Source: a virus. Taken from it: a stretch of 50,119 bases of DNA. The notes below the pieces were generated by a model, which saw only the letters and a program-made list of their open reading frames with translations, was not told the origin of the DNA and ran no database searches. The DNA lies in the IMG/VR virus record IMGVR_UViG_3300050821_001427, positions 1-50,119 of that record; one strand, given 5' to 3'. Below, piece after piece: positions 7,721-15,605 of this stretch; the stretch's first letter is position 1, and the number at the start of each line of letters is the position of its first letter. A program made the translations under genes and the position numbers.

Positions 7721-7843
7721 TTAACGCGGTGGTCTTAGTAAGACAAATAGTTCTTTGCCGACGTAGATGTAGTCAGTTGCCCTCCATCCACGAAGTAAGA
7801 ACTCCATATATAGATATGATTGCACGCTGACTACAACGCACAT
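7721..7843 (-). CDS. small hypothetical protein (40 aa)
   Basis: A 40-codon frame that starts by overlapping the stop of the gene at 7843-8091 (TGATG). The protein (starting MCVVVSVQSYLYMEF) is mildly hydrophobic at its N-terminus and ends LLRPPR. Coupling to the upstream stop and the terminator just after its own stop are the evidence that it is a gene. Function unknown. Confidence 0.55.
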   Translation of the reverse strand: MCVVVSVQSYLYMEFLLRGWRATDYIYVGKELFVLLRPPR

Positions 7844-8091
7844 CACAGCTTCTCTCCGTATGCACCGAACAACGGTTCGATGTAGTGATCACCTCGAAAC
7901 TCATGCGCATGGTTCACAGGATGGAAGTTACCAAGCGCACGGCAGAATGCGTCGATACGTGGCTGTAGCTTGCTCTGAACTACAGCAAGTCTTTCACCAC
8001 GGTACACACCTTGCAGATCGTTGCTATTGCTGCAAGGCACACACGTTGGAAGCCAAAGCTGCCAACCATTTGCAGTCATGATGTAGAGCAT
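7843..8091 (-). CDS. hypothetical early protein (82 aa)
   Basis: The first gene after the strongest promoter-like sequence on this strand (8130-8157). ATG at 8091 has GAGAGGA upstream. The protein is 82 residues with CVPCSNSN near 16 and no recognised domain. Its position, first in an operon behind a near-consensus host-type promoter, suggests immediate-early expression and perhaps a host-takeover role, which is inference. Confidence 0.7.
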   Translation of the reverse strand: MLYIMTANGWQLWLPTCVPCSNSNDLQGVYRGERLAVVQSKLQPRIDAFCRALGNFHPVNHAHEFRGDHYIEPLFGAYGEKL

Positions 8092-8129
8092 TTCGTCCTC
8101 TCGATTTATGGCGAGATTGCCATTCTACC

Positions 8130-8157
8130 ATTATAAGCTGATGGTCTGTTAAGTCAA
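8130..8157 (-). promoter_or_regulatory. strong sigma70-like early promoter
   Basis: On the minus strand: TTGACT (8157-8152), a 16-base spacer, TATAAT (8135-8130), followed by GGTAGA. The gene it would drive starts at 8091. The -10 with TATAATGGTAGA is repeated exactly at 47845-47872. Confidence 0.75.
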
Positions 8158-8180
8158 GCCGAGGACTGTTAGTGCGTTAA

Positions 8181-8209
8181 TTGTCAAGACATTTATTGAA
8201 CGGTATAAA
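8181..8209 (+). promoter_or_regulatory. promoter-like sequence on the plus strand
   Basis: TTGTCA (8181-8186), 17-base spacer, TATAAA (8204-8209). It points toward the convergent gene at 8415-9458, so a transcript would run into the terminator at 8366-8399 and then antisense. It may be chance in AT-rich DNA. Confidence 0.3.
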
Positions 8210-8365
8210 TGATTTACTAATTGACATTACGATTTATACGTTGGCTACAGCGCGCGTGCATGAAAACCTATCACTAAACGGTAGTTTAGTGTGCAGTGCA
8301 GTATGTGCATCGCAGCATAGAACATAACGGCAACGCAATATTGGTATCATGTTACCTCCATCGGA

Positions 8366-8399
8366 CAAAGAAAAACCCTGTGACATTGCTGCCACAGGG
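8366..8399 (-). terminator. rho-independent terminator
   Basis: On the minus strand CCCTGTG and CACAGGG form a perfect seven-pair stem with a ten-base loop, followed directly by TTTTTCTTTG. It lies 15 bases beyond the stop of the gene at 8415-9458. The 8092-8414 intergenic stretch holds this terminator and the promoters, with no other gene seen. Confidence 0.85.
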
Positions 8400-8414
8400 T
8401 TGAGTTGGTATACG

Positions 8415-9458
8415 TTATGCCGCGTTCTTGATCTTCTCTTCTTCGATATCAGCAATCGATCGGATGGTATCAAGTTGCATGATACCATTGATTGCGCGTT
8501 GGATACCACGCAATGTAAGCACCGCTTGCCGTCCTCCGTCACTGGTAAGGTGACGAATGTATGCGGCGTACTTGTCGCCCTTCCGATCAGCCATCAATTC
8601 GGCTAGGTATGAGTGCCATACCGTCGCCACCTTGTCGCTGCTCTCGGGAGTGGCAACGGCATTGAGTTTGAGTTCCGTTCCCTTCACCCCGTTGCTGCCA
8701 CCTTGCTCACGCTTGGCGGTAGCCTCAAGAGCAGCATAGCTGCCATCCGTTTCGCTTGCCTTAAGTGGATCAAGCTTAAGGAAGGCGCCGATTGAATACT
8801 CTTTCCACTCGGCCTTTGGTTTGAGCTTGTTCGAAACGATGACATAGTTTTCATCGTCCTCAATCTCAGCGATGCAGCCATCCAGCTCGTTCACCATTTC
8901 GAGTTGAACAATCAACCGAACTGCATCCTTGTATGCCTTCCGGATTGTACCCCGCCGGCCTTCAAGATACTTGCGGTATTTCTTGAGTGTCTGAGGCGTG
9001 GCGTTGTGTTGCTTCTGCCAAGCCGACGGAATGTCGTCAATCTTCATACCCTCCGCGTTGATACGCGAACAGTAGTCAAGTTCCTTGATGACGTTCACGC
9101 CTTCCGGCGTATTGTCAGACCAAACAACATAGAACGATTGTTCCTTGGCCTTGCCATCCGGCTTGGAGGGGTCCTTCCACAGATTGATATCTGCCATCTC
9201 GTTGCTGGCCACAACCTCAGCATCATTGTAACGGCTGTTCGGCCGTGGCAATGCGTCGATCTCCTCTTGAGATAGAGTGGATCGAATAGCATTCATCAAC
9301 CTGGATGGTGCTAAGCTGAACTCATGCTTGGCATTAGCTGACTTGACCACAACAAGGTCAATGGCAGTGCCAGTCTTAGCGGCGTAGCTAAGAGCAGCCT
9401 TGCGCATTGCATCGCCAAGAGCGAGGGCAACATCGGTTTTAACTGTAACTGTATTCAT
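8415..9458 (-). CDS. hypothetical abundant-type early protein (347 aa)
   Basis: A 347-residue soluble protein, rich in Ala, Lys and Glu, with no recognised family. It forms its own transcription unit: an upstream leader with a hairpin (9487-9509), AGAGGA before the ATG, and a strong intrinsic terminator just after the stop. Monocistronic layout plus strongly biased codon choice suggests a highly expressed product, perhaps a DNA-binding or host-takeover protein. That role is inference; nothing in the sequence names it. Confidence 0.8.
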   Translation of the reverse strand: MNTVTVKTDVALALGDAMRKAALSYAAKTGTAIDLVVVKSANAKHEFSLAPSRLMNAIRSTLSQEEIDALPRPNSRYNDAEVVASNEMADINLWKDPSKPDGKAKEQSFYVVWSDNTPEGVNVIKELDYCSRINAEGMKIDDIPSAWQKQHNATPQTLKKYRKYLEGRRGTIRKAYKDAVRLIVQLEMVNELDGCIAEIEDDENYVIVSNKLKPKAEWKEYSIGAFLKLDPLKASETDGSYAALEATAKREQGGSNGVKGTELKLNAVATPESSDKVATVWHSYLAELMADRKGDKYAAYIRHLTSDGGRQAVLTLRGIQRAINGIMQLDTIRSIADIEEEKIKNAA

Positions 9459-9486
9459 GGTCTATCCTCTCATGTAATGACAATAA

Positions 9487-9509
9487 CCAGTCAAGCTTAT
9501 GCTTGCTGG
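9487..9509. other. leader hairpin before the 347-aa gene
   Basis: CCAG(T)CAAGC-TTAT-GCTTGCTGG: nine pairs with one bulged T, about 30-50 bases upstream of the start at 9458. It could be an operator or an mRNA 5' hairpin. Confidence 0.45.
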
Positions 9510-9522
9510 CTGTTGTCGTGTT

Positions 9523-9624
9523 TCACTTGTCAAACAACCTGTTCGATACCAATGCACGCTGGCTAGGTATTCCCGGAACAGATGGCCTTCCGACCATGGT
9601 GAAAGTATAATCCCTGCCATCCAC
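9523..9624 (-). CDS. possible microprotein (33 aa)
   Basis: A GTG-started frame ending RALVSNRLFDK reads like coding sequence, but no clear ribosome site precedes it and the frame is closed by a TAA a few codons upstream. A second short frame just upstream (about 9659-9709) encodes MQHMANKGWLIRFNDD. Both may be remnants of a decayed gene. Listed at low confidence. Confidence 0.25.
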   Translation of the reverse strand: MDGRDYTFTMVGRPSVPGIPSQRALVSNRLFDK

Positions 9625-9752
9625 TAATTCAAGCCATCTAGTTTAGAATAACTCTAATCATCGTTAAATCGTATAAGCCAACCCTTGTTGGCCATGTGTT
9701 GCATGAAAGCCTCATAGTTTTCTTTGTGCTTTCTTTACCACAGGCCGGACTA

Positions 9753-9894
9753 CTAAGGATATTACTTAGTAACTAAGCTATTACCTAAGTATCTTACGGT
9801 ATCACTGTCTCATAGAGCAAGTGTCTTAGCTATTACTACAGTACACTACGTAAGTATCTTAGGGACTAAGTAATCAGCGAGCTTAGAGTCTTAG
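9753..9894. repeat. CTAAG/CTTAG array, candidate origin or regulator array
   Basis: About nine copies of CTAAG or its complement CTTAG lie within about 140 AT-rich bases. Longer direct repeats are TAAGTATCTTA (9786-9796, 9851-9861) and AGCTATTAC (9776-9784, 9828-9836); CTTAG-TAA-CTAAG is an inverted pair at 9765-9777. The array lies in the noncoding stretch 9625-9949, near the point where the two gene blocks diverge. An origin, or a binding array for a phage regulator, fits the arrangement; this is inference. Confidence 0.5.
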
Positions 9895-9949
9895 GGTGCA
9901 TAAGGGGGTATAGGGGTACCTTCGCGCGCCTTGAATTACACCTCGTAAA

Positions 9950-10099
9950 TTACTCACCAAAAATTTTAACATGGTTAGCATCGTAGATAGGATTAGGATC
10001 TATTCCTTCCTCTTTAAGAAAATCTTCCAAGATTTCTATTTTCTTAGATAGAATCTCTACGGTTCTATTTAATCTTTGTATTTGGTATAGTTCAGTCAT
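9950..10099 (-). CDS. small coiled-coil-like protein (49 aa)
   Basis: A 49-residue protein whose first 30 residues form a strongly heptad-like helix (LNRTVEILSKKIEILEDFL), ending NHVKIFGE. GGTGAG lies just before the ATG, which overlaps the upstream gene's stop. No family recognised; a small dimerising adaptor or regulator would fit. It lies directly beside the CTAAG array. Confidence 0.65.
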   Translation of the reverse strand: MTELYQIQRLNRTVEILSKKIEILEDFLKEEGIDPNPIYDANHVKIFGE

Positions 10100-10275
10100 T
10101 GTCTCACCAATATATGAAAACTACCGAAAGGATCCCAAGCATAGTAAACACGATAGCCAGAAAACAACATCCAACCCATAAACAGCATCGGAAGGCACAA
10201 AACCTCCAGCAAGGCCAAGGAGATATTTTTTAGGGGGGTCAGGTACTTAGTATCATAAATACGATTAAAACGCAT
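10096..10275 (-). CDS. small membrane protein (59 aa)
   Basis: A 59-residue protein with a hydrophobic run at about 20-40 (LALLEVLCLPMLFMGWMLF), probably one membrane pass, with a basic N-terminus. Its TGA overlaps the ATG of the following small gene. It is the middle of a three-gene minus-strand operon behind the promoter at 10514-10541. Confidence 0.6.
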   Translation of the reverse strand: MRFNRIYDTKYLTPLKNISLALLEVLCLPMLFMGWMLFSGYRVYYAWDPFGSFHILVRQ

Positions 10276-10307
10276 CCACGGCCTTCCCTCGGCTTCCTAG
10301 GGGCATT

Positions 10308-10490
10308 CTAGTACACATTCCTCGGTCTCCATTCCAATTGCCGGATTTTAAAGTCATAAGCATCATAAACCAGATCGCTTTCTTGGATCTCGGTAAGATC
10401 GGGACCAACCACATGTTTCCAGAAAATACGCCTAGGTTTATTATTTAGGTATTCTAGCTCTTCAATTGTTTCTGTATTCTTCTTTTTCAT
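10308..10490 (-). CDS. small hypothetical protein (60 aa)
   Basis: First gene of a three-gene minus-strand operon. The 60-residue product is charged (starting MKKKNTETIEELEYL, ending EWRPRNVY) with no recognised domain. GGAGAAAG lies before the ATG, and a TTGACTT-type promoter lies 25 bases upstream. Confidence 0.7.
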   Translation of the reverse strand: MKKKNTETIEELEYLNNKPRRIFWKHVVGPDLTEIQESDLVYDAYDFKIRQLEWRPRNVY

Positions 10491-10513
10491 TTACTTTCTC
10501 CTACAACTCTGTC

Positions 10514-10541
10514 ATACTAATGCACTTCCGGAGAAAGTCAA
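10514..10541 (-). promoter_or_regulatory. sigma70-like promoter at the divergence point
   Basis: On the minus strand: TTGACT (10541-10536), 16-base spacer, TAGTAT (10519-10514). The -35 element abuts the GTG start at 10542 of the first plus-strand gene, so this short region separates the leftward and rightward blocks. Confidence 0.5.
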
Positions 10542-10643
10542 GTGAAAAGCAACTGGGACCACAAAAAAGGTAAGAGAGTGAAACCTATCGAAAGACCCAA
10601 GAACTTACGTCGTTCTAAGTGGGATAATGCTTCCAATGCCTAA
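10542..10643 (+). CDS. lysine/arginine-rich microprotein (33 aa)
   Basis: First gene of the rightward block: GTG start with GGAGA eight bases upstream. The 33-residue product (VKSNWDHKKGKRVKP...) is very basic and would bind nucleic acid or be disordered. It overlaps the next gene by eight bases. Confidence 0.5.
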   Translation: MKSNWDHKKGKRVKPIERPKNLRRSKWDNASNA

Positions 10644-10770
10644 GGGATACGAAGAGATTAGAAATAGCTTTGTAGCTAAGGGCTTATCACTAAAGGCAGC
10701 TAAGACAAAGGCTGCTAAGATCTGGAACTCTAAACATAAAGGTAAATCTGCTGTAGGAAGAGGTAAATGA
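10636..10770 (+). CDS. small lysine-rich phage protein (44 aa)
   Basis: The 44-residue protein (MPKGYEEIRNSFVAKGL, then a Lys/Ala helix, ending KGKSAVGRGK) follows a pattern common among small phage proteins near the start of morphogenesis blocks, with a KAAKIWNSKHKG core. The function of the family is unknown to me. It overlaps genes on both sides. Confidence 0.7.
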   Translation: MPKGYEEIRNSFVAKGLSLKAAKTKAAKIWNSKHKGKSAVGRGK

Positions 10771-10856
10771 ATATCCACGGTGCTTCCTATATGCTTGCAG
10801 CTTTAGCTACAGTAGTTATAATTCTAGCATTAACTATAGGATTTATACATGCCTAA
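10767..10856 (+). CDS. single-pass membrane microprotein (29 aa)
   Basis: A 29-residue peptide that is almost entirely one membrane helix (MLAALATVVIILALTIGF) flanked by MNIHGASY and IHA. It is coupled to the preceding gene through an ATGA overlap and overlaps the following ATG. Role unknown. Confidence 0.5.
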   Translation: MNIHGASYMLAALATVVIILALTIGFIHA

Positions 10857-10959
10857 AGGCAAATGGACTAAGTCATCTGATGCTAAGGATGACAAAAAGA
10901 AAGGTATCAAGCTAGGCTCTGCTAAAGACAAAGCTCTTGATAAGAAACGCGGTGTTTAA
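10849..10959 (+). CDS. lysine-rich microprotein (36 aa)
   Basis: A 36-residue, extremely Lys- and Asp-rich peptide (MPKGKWTKSSDAKDDKKKG...) that begins MPKG like the 44-residue protein two genes upstream. The two may be related. Disordered by composition. Confidence 0.5.
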   Translation: MPKGKWTKSSDAKDDKKKGIKLGSAKDKALDKKRGV

Positions 10960-11032
10960 CCTTGACCGCGAACCCAACCTAGAAGATATACATAAACTTC
11001 TCAAGATAATTGAAATAAGGACTTCATTCATA

Positions 11033-11233
11033 ATGACTGCTCTCGACGACCTCAATGCTGCCGTAGCTACCCTCACCACATCGATCTCCGCCGAGATCGC
11101 AGCTCTCTCTGCTGCTCAGGCTGGTAACGATTCCGTTGGTGTGGAAGCTGCCGTAGCTAACCTGAATGCTCTGAATTCTCAGCTTCAGAACTCCCTCAAT
11201 CCAGCCCCAGCTACTCCTACAGTGACTGCCTGA
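11033..11233 (+). CDS. small alanine-rich helical protein (66 aa)
   Basis: A 66-residue protein with an Ala-rich helical repeat (LDDLNAAVATLTTSISAEI...) and a Pro/Thr-rich tail. The pattern is common in phage virion-associated or coiled-coil trimer-forming small proteins. The frame is open upstream to a TTG at 10937, but the ATG at 11033 with AAGGA upstream and an immediate coding-like start is preferred. Confidence 0.6.
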   Translation: MTALDDLNAAVATLTTSISAEIAALSAAQAGNDSVGVEAAVANLNALNSQLQNSLNPAPATPTVTA

Positions 11234-11382
11234 TGAACACTCATCCAGACAACACTAAACCACAATTCACTGAACATCTAAACAAGAAGCCAGCAAAGGT
11301 CAAGGAAGTCTCTCCAGCTCTGGACAAGGCTATCTCGGATGAACTGGCTAATAAACCATCAATCATGAAGGAAGAGAAATGA
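11233..11382 (+). CDS. small charged hypothetical protein (49 aa)
   Basis: A 49-residue charged protein (MNTHPDNTKPQFTEHLNKK..., ending SIMKEEK) started by TGATG overlap with the preceding gene. No family recognised. A further 18-codon frame overlaps its stop (11379-11435) but is not supported otherwise. Confidence 0.55.
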   Translation: MNTHPDNTKPQFTEHLNKKPAKVKEVSPALDKAISDELANKPSIMKEEK

Positions 11383-11413
11383 CCTGCGTATACCCATGGA
11401 TGTGGCGTACTAA

Positions 11414-11428
11414 GTCAGCTTCGCTGAC
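11414..11428. other. perfect hairpin between small genes
   Basis: GTCAGC-TTC-GCTGAC, six pairs, between the genes ending at 11382 and starting at 11448. There is no T-run after it, so it is probably not a full terminator; an mRNA processing or stability hairpin would fit. Confidence 0.4.
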
Positions 11429-11447
11429 GGGCTAAGTAAGTAAGCTT

Positions 11448-11717
11448 ATGATCTTCGACAGTCTTACTCAACAGACAGCAACTATCTTAGCTGCTATCTT
11501 TACTGGTCTTATATCCGTTCAGACTTTTATTCTAAACAGAGTAAACCATAAATTCGATAGACTTGGTACAGCCATACAAGAAACAACCATCAAGACACAA
11601 GAGTGGCTCCGAGAACACGAAGAGAAAGACTCCGAACGTCATATCGAGAATCTCTCCAGATTTGAGAAAATAAGCATCGCCCTGGCTAAGCTGGGTCATT
11701 ACAACGGAAATAACTAA
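11448..11717 (+). CDS. small membrane protein with a coiled-coil tail (89 aa)
   Basis: An N-terminal membrane segment (ATILAAIFTGLISVQTFIL, about 10-28) is followed by a charged helical tail with many Glu, Lys and Arg residues. It could be a holin-like or spanin-like accessory, but the main lysis genes lie at 22.3-23.8 kb, so the role is open. The stop is followed directly by the next ATG (TAATG). Confidence 0.65.
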   Translation: MIFDSLTQQTATILAAIFTGLISVQTFILNRVNHKFDRLGTAIQETTIKTQEWLREHEEKDSERHIENLSRFEKISIALAKLGHYNGNN

Positions 11718-12025
11718 TGTCTATCATGTATATCAGGGAATACCCTGATTCAGGAGCTTACCAGAATGGTAATATCCTCCCAGCTGAACCAGGTACAGAC
11801 CAAGCTCCAGTCTCATTCACAGCTACCGCTGCACAATCAGCAACGTTTAAAACTAATACTCGTGTGGTAAGGATTACTGTAGATGGCACTGCATCAATCT
11901 TATTTGGTACTAACCCTACCGCTGTTGCTAATACCAATCTGCGCATGGGTGCTGGCCAGACTTCTGATTTTCTTGTCTTACCGGGATCTGGACTGAAAGT
12001 CTCAGCCGTAACTACCACAGTATGA
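11717..12025 (+). CDS. small beta-rich virion-associated protein (102 aa)
   Basis: A 102-residue protein of predicted beta strands, with TRVVRITVDGTASILFGTNP followed by a Met-Gly-Ala loop and a FLVLPGSGLKVSAV end. This is a layout common in small structural proteins encoded just before phage terminase. The exact place in the virion is unknown. It is coupled to the upstream gene and lies 12 bases before the terminase gene. Confidence 0.6.
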   Translation: MSIMYIREYPDSGAYQNGNILPAEPGTDQAPVSFTATAAQSATFKTNTRVVRITVDGTASILFGTNPTAVANTNLRMGAGQTSDFLVLPGSGLKVSAVTTTV

Positions 12026-12037
12026 TTCGATAACTGG

Positions 12038-13612
12038 ATGGCTAGACCTAAGAAATCAGCTATCAACGAAGCACGGGAAGAACGTCGTAAACTTGCTGAA
12101 TCTTCCCTGGAAGAGTTCATCAAGGTTGTGCATCCTCACCGTGTACTCGGTAATATCCACAGGGAAGTAATCAAATGGTGGACAGCAAGCAACGCCAACA
12201 ACCATCAACTACTTCTTCTGCCTCGCGATCATATGAAATCAGCTTTGATAGCATATCGGGTTGCTTGGGAACTTACACGGGACCCTACGTTACGTGTCCT
12301 GTACATTTCTTCGACAGCCAACCTTGCAATCAAGCAGTTGAAGTTTATCAAGGACATTCTTACCGATCCTAGATACCGTCTTTACTGGCCAGAAATGGTT
12401 ACCAAGGAAGAAGCTAAGCGAGAGAAGTGGACAGAGAGGGAAATATCACTAGATGACCCACGGCGACGGGCCGAGTCGATCCGCGACCCTAGTATTTTCA
12501 CTGCTGGTCTTACTTCCAATATTGTTGGTATGCATTGCGATATTGCTGTCCTAGATGACGTCGTTGTCTCTGACAACGCCTACATCGAGATGGCTAGAGA
12601 CAAGGTAGAAGATCAATACTCCCTTCTTTCATCCATCGAAACCGTCAATGCCCGTGAATGGGTAGTCGGGACTAGATATCACCCACTCGATCTATATTCC
12701 AAACTAATTGAACTAGAGATACCCCACTATGATGAATTTGGTAACGTCACCACTCGCGAACCATTATTTGACACTAAAGAATATCCTGTGGAAACAGCTG
12801 GCGATGGAACAGGAGAATTTCTCTGGCCTCGTCAACAACGAGCTGACGGGAAGTGGTTCGGATTCGACCAAGGAATTCTTAACGAAAAGCGAAGTAAGTA
12901 TCTCAACCAGGTGCACTTCCGAGCCCAATACTACAACGATCCACACAGTAGTAACGAGAGCGTCTTCCGACGAGAACTCTTCCAATACTACGAACCCGCC
13001 AAGCTCCTCCGAAGAGACTGGGCCTGGTTCTACGACCGAGAGCGTATCAACGTCTTCGCAGCCGTCGATTTCGCGTACTCGACAGGCAAGAAAGCGGACT
13101 ACTCCAGCATCGTCGTCGTAGGCGTCGATGGCCGTAATAACTTCTACGTCTTAGAGATAGACAGATTCAAAACAGACAAACCGAGCGAATACTTCTCCCA
13201 CATACTGAACCTTTATCAGAAATGGGGTTTTCGAAAGATTCGATGCGAAGTAAGTGTGGCTCAACAAGTTATAGTCAACGATTTGAAGGACAACTACATC
13301 CGTCCCTACGGTCTCTCCCTTTCTATCGACGAATACCGTCCTAGCCGTTGGACAGGTGCCAAGGAAGAACGAATCCTGTCTATCCTAGAACCCAGATATG
13401 CCAACAAACAAATCTGGCATTATCCATCCGGCAATACCCAAATATTAGAAGAAGAACTGATGTACGCCAACCCAGCTCACGATGACGTCAAGGATGCACT
13501 AGCATCCGCCATCGACTTCGCACAAGGCAAGGCTCCGTTGGACATGTACAGACTCAAGAAAGAAACAATGCCTTCCTTTAACTTCCACTCCAAGTTCGGC
13601 GGTGTTGCATGA
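12038..13612 (+). CDS. terL: terminase large subunit
   Basis: This is the motor ATPase and nuclease that packages DNA into the prohead. Walker A-like LLPRDHMKS is at about 60-68, Walker B IAVLDDVV at 169-176. The C-terminal RNase H-like nuclease begins with VFAAVDFAYSTGKKADYSS near 345 and continues to late acidic residues (HDDVKDALASAID, about 487-499). Length (524 aa) and motifs fit the T7-like/podoviral group. No separate small terminase gene is obvious; one of the short upstream genes could fill that role. It overlaps the portal gene by four bases. Confidence 0.95.
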   Translation: MARPKKSAINEAREERRKLAESSLEEFIKVVHPHRVLGNIHREVIKWWTASNANNHQLLLLPRDHMKSALIAYRVAWELTRDPTLRVLYISSTANLAIKQLKFIKDILTDPRYRLYWPEMVTKEEAKREKWTEREISLDDPRRRAESIRDPSIFTAGLTSNIVGMHCDIAVLDDVVVSDNAYIEMARDKVEDQYSLLSSIETVNAREWVVGTRYHPLDLYSKLIELEIPHYDEFGNVTTREPLFDTKEYPVETAGDGTGEFLWPRQQRADGKWFGFDQGILNEKRSKYLNQVHFRAQYYNDPHSSNESVFRRELFQYYEPAKLLRRDWAWFYDRERINVFAAVDFAYSTGKKADYSSIVVVGVDGRNNFYVLEIDRFKTDKPSEYFSHILNLYQKWGFRKIRCEVSVAQQVIVNDLKDNYIRPYGLSLSIDEYRPSRWTGAKEERILSILEPRYANKQIWHYPSGNTQILEEELMYANPAHDDVKDALASAIDFAQGKAPLDMYRLKKETMPSFNFHSKFGGVA

Positions 13613-15483
13613 CCGGTAAAGTCCTACCGTTAGAGAATGTAATCTCCCCGGATCTACTGGCCACTCGTCTCACTGAGAAGTATATCCAGTGGGATACGAT
13701 GCGTGGTGTGAAGAAACAGGATTGGGAGGAAGTACGTCGTTACGTCTATCAGACAGATACGACTCAAACAAGTAACGTCCAACTACCCTGGAAGAATAAA
13801 ACTACCATTCCGAAGTTGTGTCAGATTCGCGACAATCTATTTGCGAACTACACCGCTACCCTCTTCCCGAAACGGAAGTGGTTGGAATGGGAGGCAGATG
13901 ACCAAGCAAGCATGGATAAGCGTAACGCTATTGTTAATTACATGCGTTGGTGTGTTGAACAACCTACTTTTAAGTCGGAAGCTGAAAAACTTATACAAGA
14001 CTATATCGATTTTGGAAACTGTTTTGCGACAGTTGAATGGAAGGATATGAGGGTTGAGCAAAAGAACAAAACTCAAGTTGGGTTTGTCGGTCCTGGTCTT
14101 CGGCGGATATCTCCTCTTGACATCGTATTCAATCCCACTGCAGAATCATTTATTGAATCTCCTAAGATCATAAGATCAATCATTTCACTAGGAGAATTGA
14201 AATCTCTTCTGGAACGTATCTCCAACGACGAGAACCAGAAGGAATATGAAGAACTTTACAACTACCTCCGCGAAATCCGCTTCCACGCCCAGCAATTTCA
14301 AGGCGATTGGATACAGAAAGACCGTCTTTACGCGATGGATGGCTTCACATCCTTCCGAGCGTATCTACAATCAGATTTCGTAGAGATATTAACCTTTTAT
14401 GGAGACTGGTATGATCCATACCAAGACACCTTTGAGAAAAATCGAGTTATCACTGTCGTTGATCGCCATAAACTCATCAATAATCGCCCTAACGATAGCT
14501 TTTATGGGTATCCTGCAATCTATCACAGCCCTTGGCGTCGTAAGCAAGATAATCTCTGGGGGATGGGTCCACTAGACAATCTAATCGGTATGCAATACCG
14601 GATAGACCATGTCGAGAACATGAAAGCTGATATCTGGGACCTCGTTACCTACCCAGTCCAGAAAGTGAAGGGCTTCGTTGAAGATTTCACTTGGCAACCC
14701 GGAGAAAAGATCTTTGTCTCCGAGGAAGGTGACGTAGAACTTGTAGTTCCTGATGTTAACGTCTTCCAATCCAATATGGAGATAAATAGCTACGCCAACG
14801 AGATGGAAGAGATGGCTGGCGCACCTAAGGAAGCTATGGGCATCCGTAGTCCGGGTGAAAAGACTAAATACGAGGTACAACGGCTTGAAAATGCCAGTTC
14901 TCGTATGTTCCAGAACAAGATTTATCAATTCTCTGATTTCCTAGACGCTTGTCTCAACGCAATGCTTGAGATGGCTCAACGTAACCTTCAATCCATAACT
15001 TCTATCAAGGTATTCGATGACGACTTTGACGCTGCTACGTTCCAAACCCTCACCGTGGATGACATCACCGGAGTGGGTCGTATCAGGGCGGTCGGTGCCA
15101 GGCACTTCGCGGAACAAGCGGAACTCGTCCAGAATCTCACCTCGCTCACCGGAAGTGGTCTCTGGCAAACTGTCATGCCCCACTTCTCCGGCATTAAACT
15201 GGCCCAAATACTCGAATCCGTCTTCGACTTGAAAGACTTCAACGTCGTGACACCGTATGTGCAACTAGCTGAACAAGCAGATGCACAACGCTTCATCCAA
15301 GCGATGCAGGAGCAACTCCACCAAGAGATGGGTACAGCGACAGGCATGGGAGGTGACTACGACGTAGATCAGCAAGGTAACTTCTCTCCACCTCCACAAC
15401 AAACCAGACCCGGTCAACAACTAGGTCTTCAGCGTAATCCACCAGCTAACGCCACACCGACAGGTACGATAGGCACGCAGTGA
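13609..15483 (+). CDS. portal (head-tail connector) protein
   Basis: At 624 residues and directly after terminase, this is the dodecameric portal through which DNA enters and leaves the head. The N-terminal region (LTEKYIQWDTMRGVKKQDW... PWKNKTTIPKLCQIRD) and the long central alpha/beta part match podoviral portals. The C-terminal 50 residues are Gln/Pro/Gly-rich and probably disordered. Start ATG overlaps the terminase stop (ATGA). Confidence 0.9.
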   Translation: MTGKVLPLENVISPDLLATRLTEKYIQWDTMRGVKKQDWEEVRRYVYQTDTTQTSNVQLPWKNKTTIPKLCQIRDNLFANYTATLFPKRKWLEWEADDQASMDKRNAIVNYMRWCVEQPTFKSEAEKLIQDYIDFGNCFATVEWKDMRVEQKNKTQVGFVGPGLRRISPLDIVFNPTAESFIESPKIIRSIISLGELKSLLERISNDENQKEYEELYNYLREIRFHAQQFQGDWIQKDRLYAMDGFTSFRAYLQSDFVEILTFYGDWYDPYQDTFEKNRVITVVDRHKLINNRPNDSFYGYPAIYHSPWRRKQDNLWGMGPLDNLIGMQYRIDHVENMKADIWDLVTYPVQKVKGFVEDFTWQPGEKIFVSEEGDVELVVPDVNVFQSNMEINSYANEMEEMAGAPKEAMGIRSPGEKTKYEVQRLENASSRMFQNKIYQFSDFLDACLNAMLEMAQRNLQSITSIKVFDDDFDAATFQTLTVDDITGVGRIRAVGARHFAEQAELVQNLTSLTGSGLWQTVMPHFSGIKLAQILESVFDLKDFNVVTPYVQLAEQADAQRFIQAMQEQLHQEMGTATGMGGDYDVDQQGNFSPPPQQTRPGQQLGLQRNPPANATPTGTIGTQ

Positions 15484-15491
15484 CGACCAGA

Positions 15492-15605
15492 ATGAAGAAG
15501 ATGGGTAAGCTTCCCAATCTTACCTGGCATCCTAAACCTAAACTGAAACCTACGTCATCTCGAGGCAACGATGGCGCAGCAACGATAGGAAAACGATATG
15601 TCTGA
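15492..15605 (+). CDS. small basic protein (37 aa)
   Basis: A 37-residue Lys/Pro-rich protein (MKKMGKLPNLTWHPKPKLK...) between portal and scaffold. It overlaps the following gene by eight bases. Gene status rests on position and overlap; no function seen. Confidence 0.5.
   Translation: MKKMGKLPNLTWHPKPKLKPTSSRGNDGAATIGKRYV

Noticed and set aside
9659-9709. short minus-strand frame encoding MQHMANKGWLIRFNDD
   Set aside because: Reads like protein but has a stop a few codons upstream and no ribosome site; more likely a remnant than a gene.
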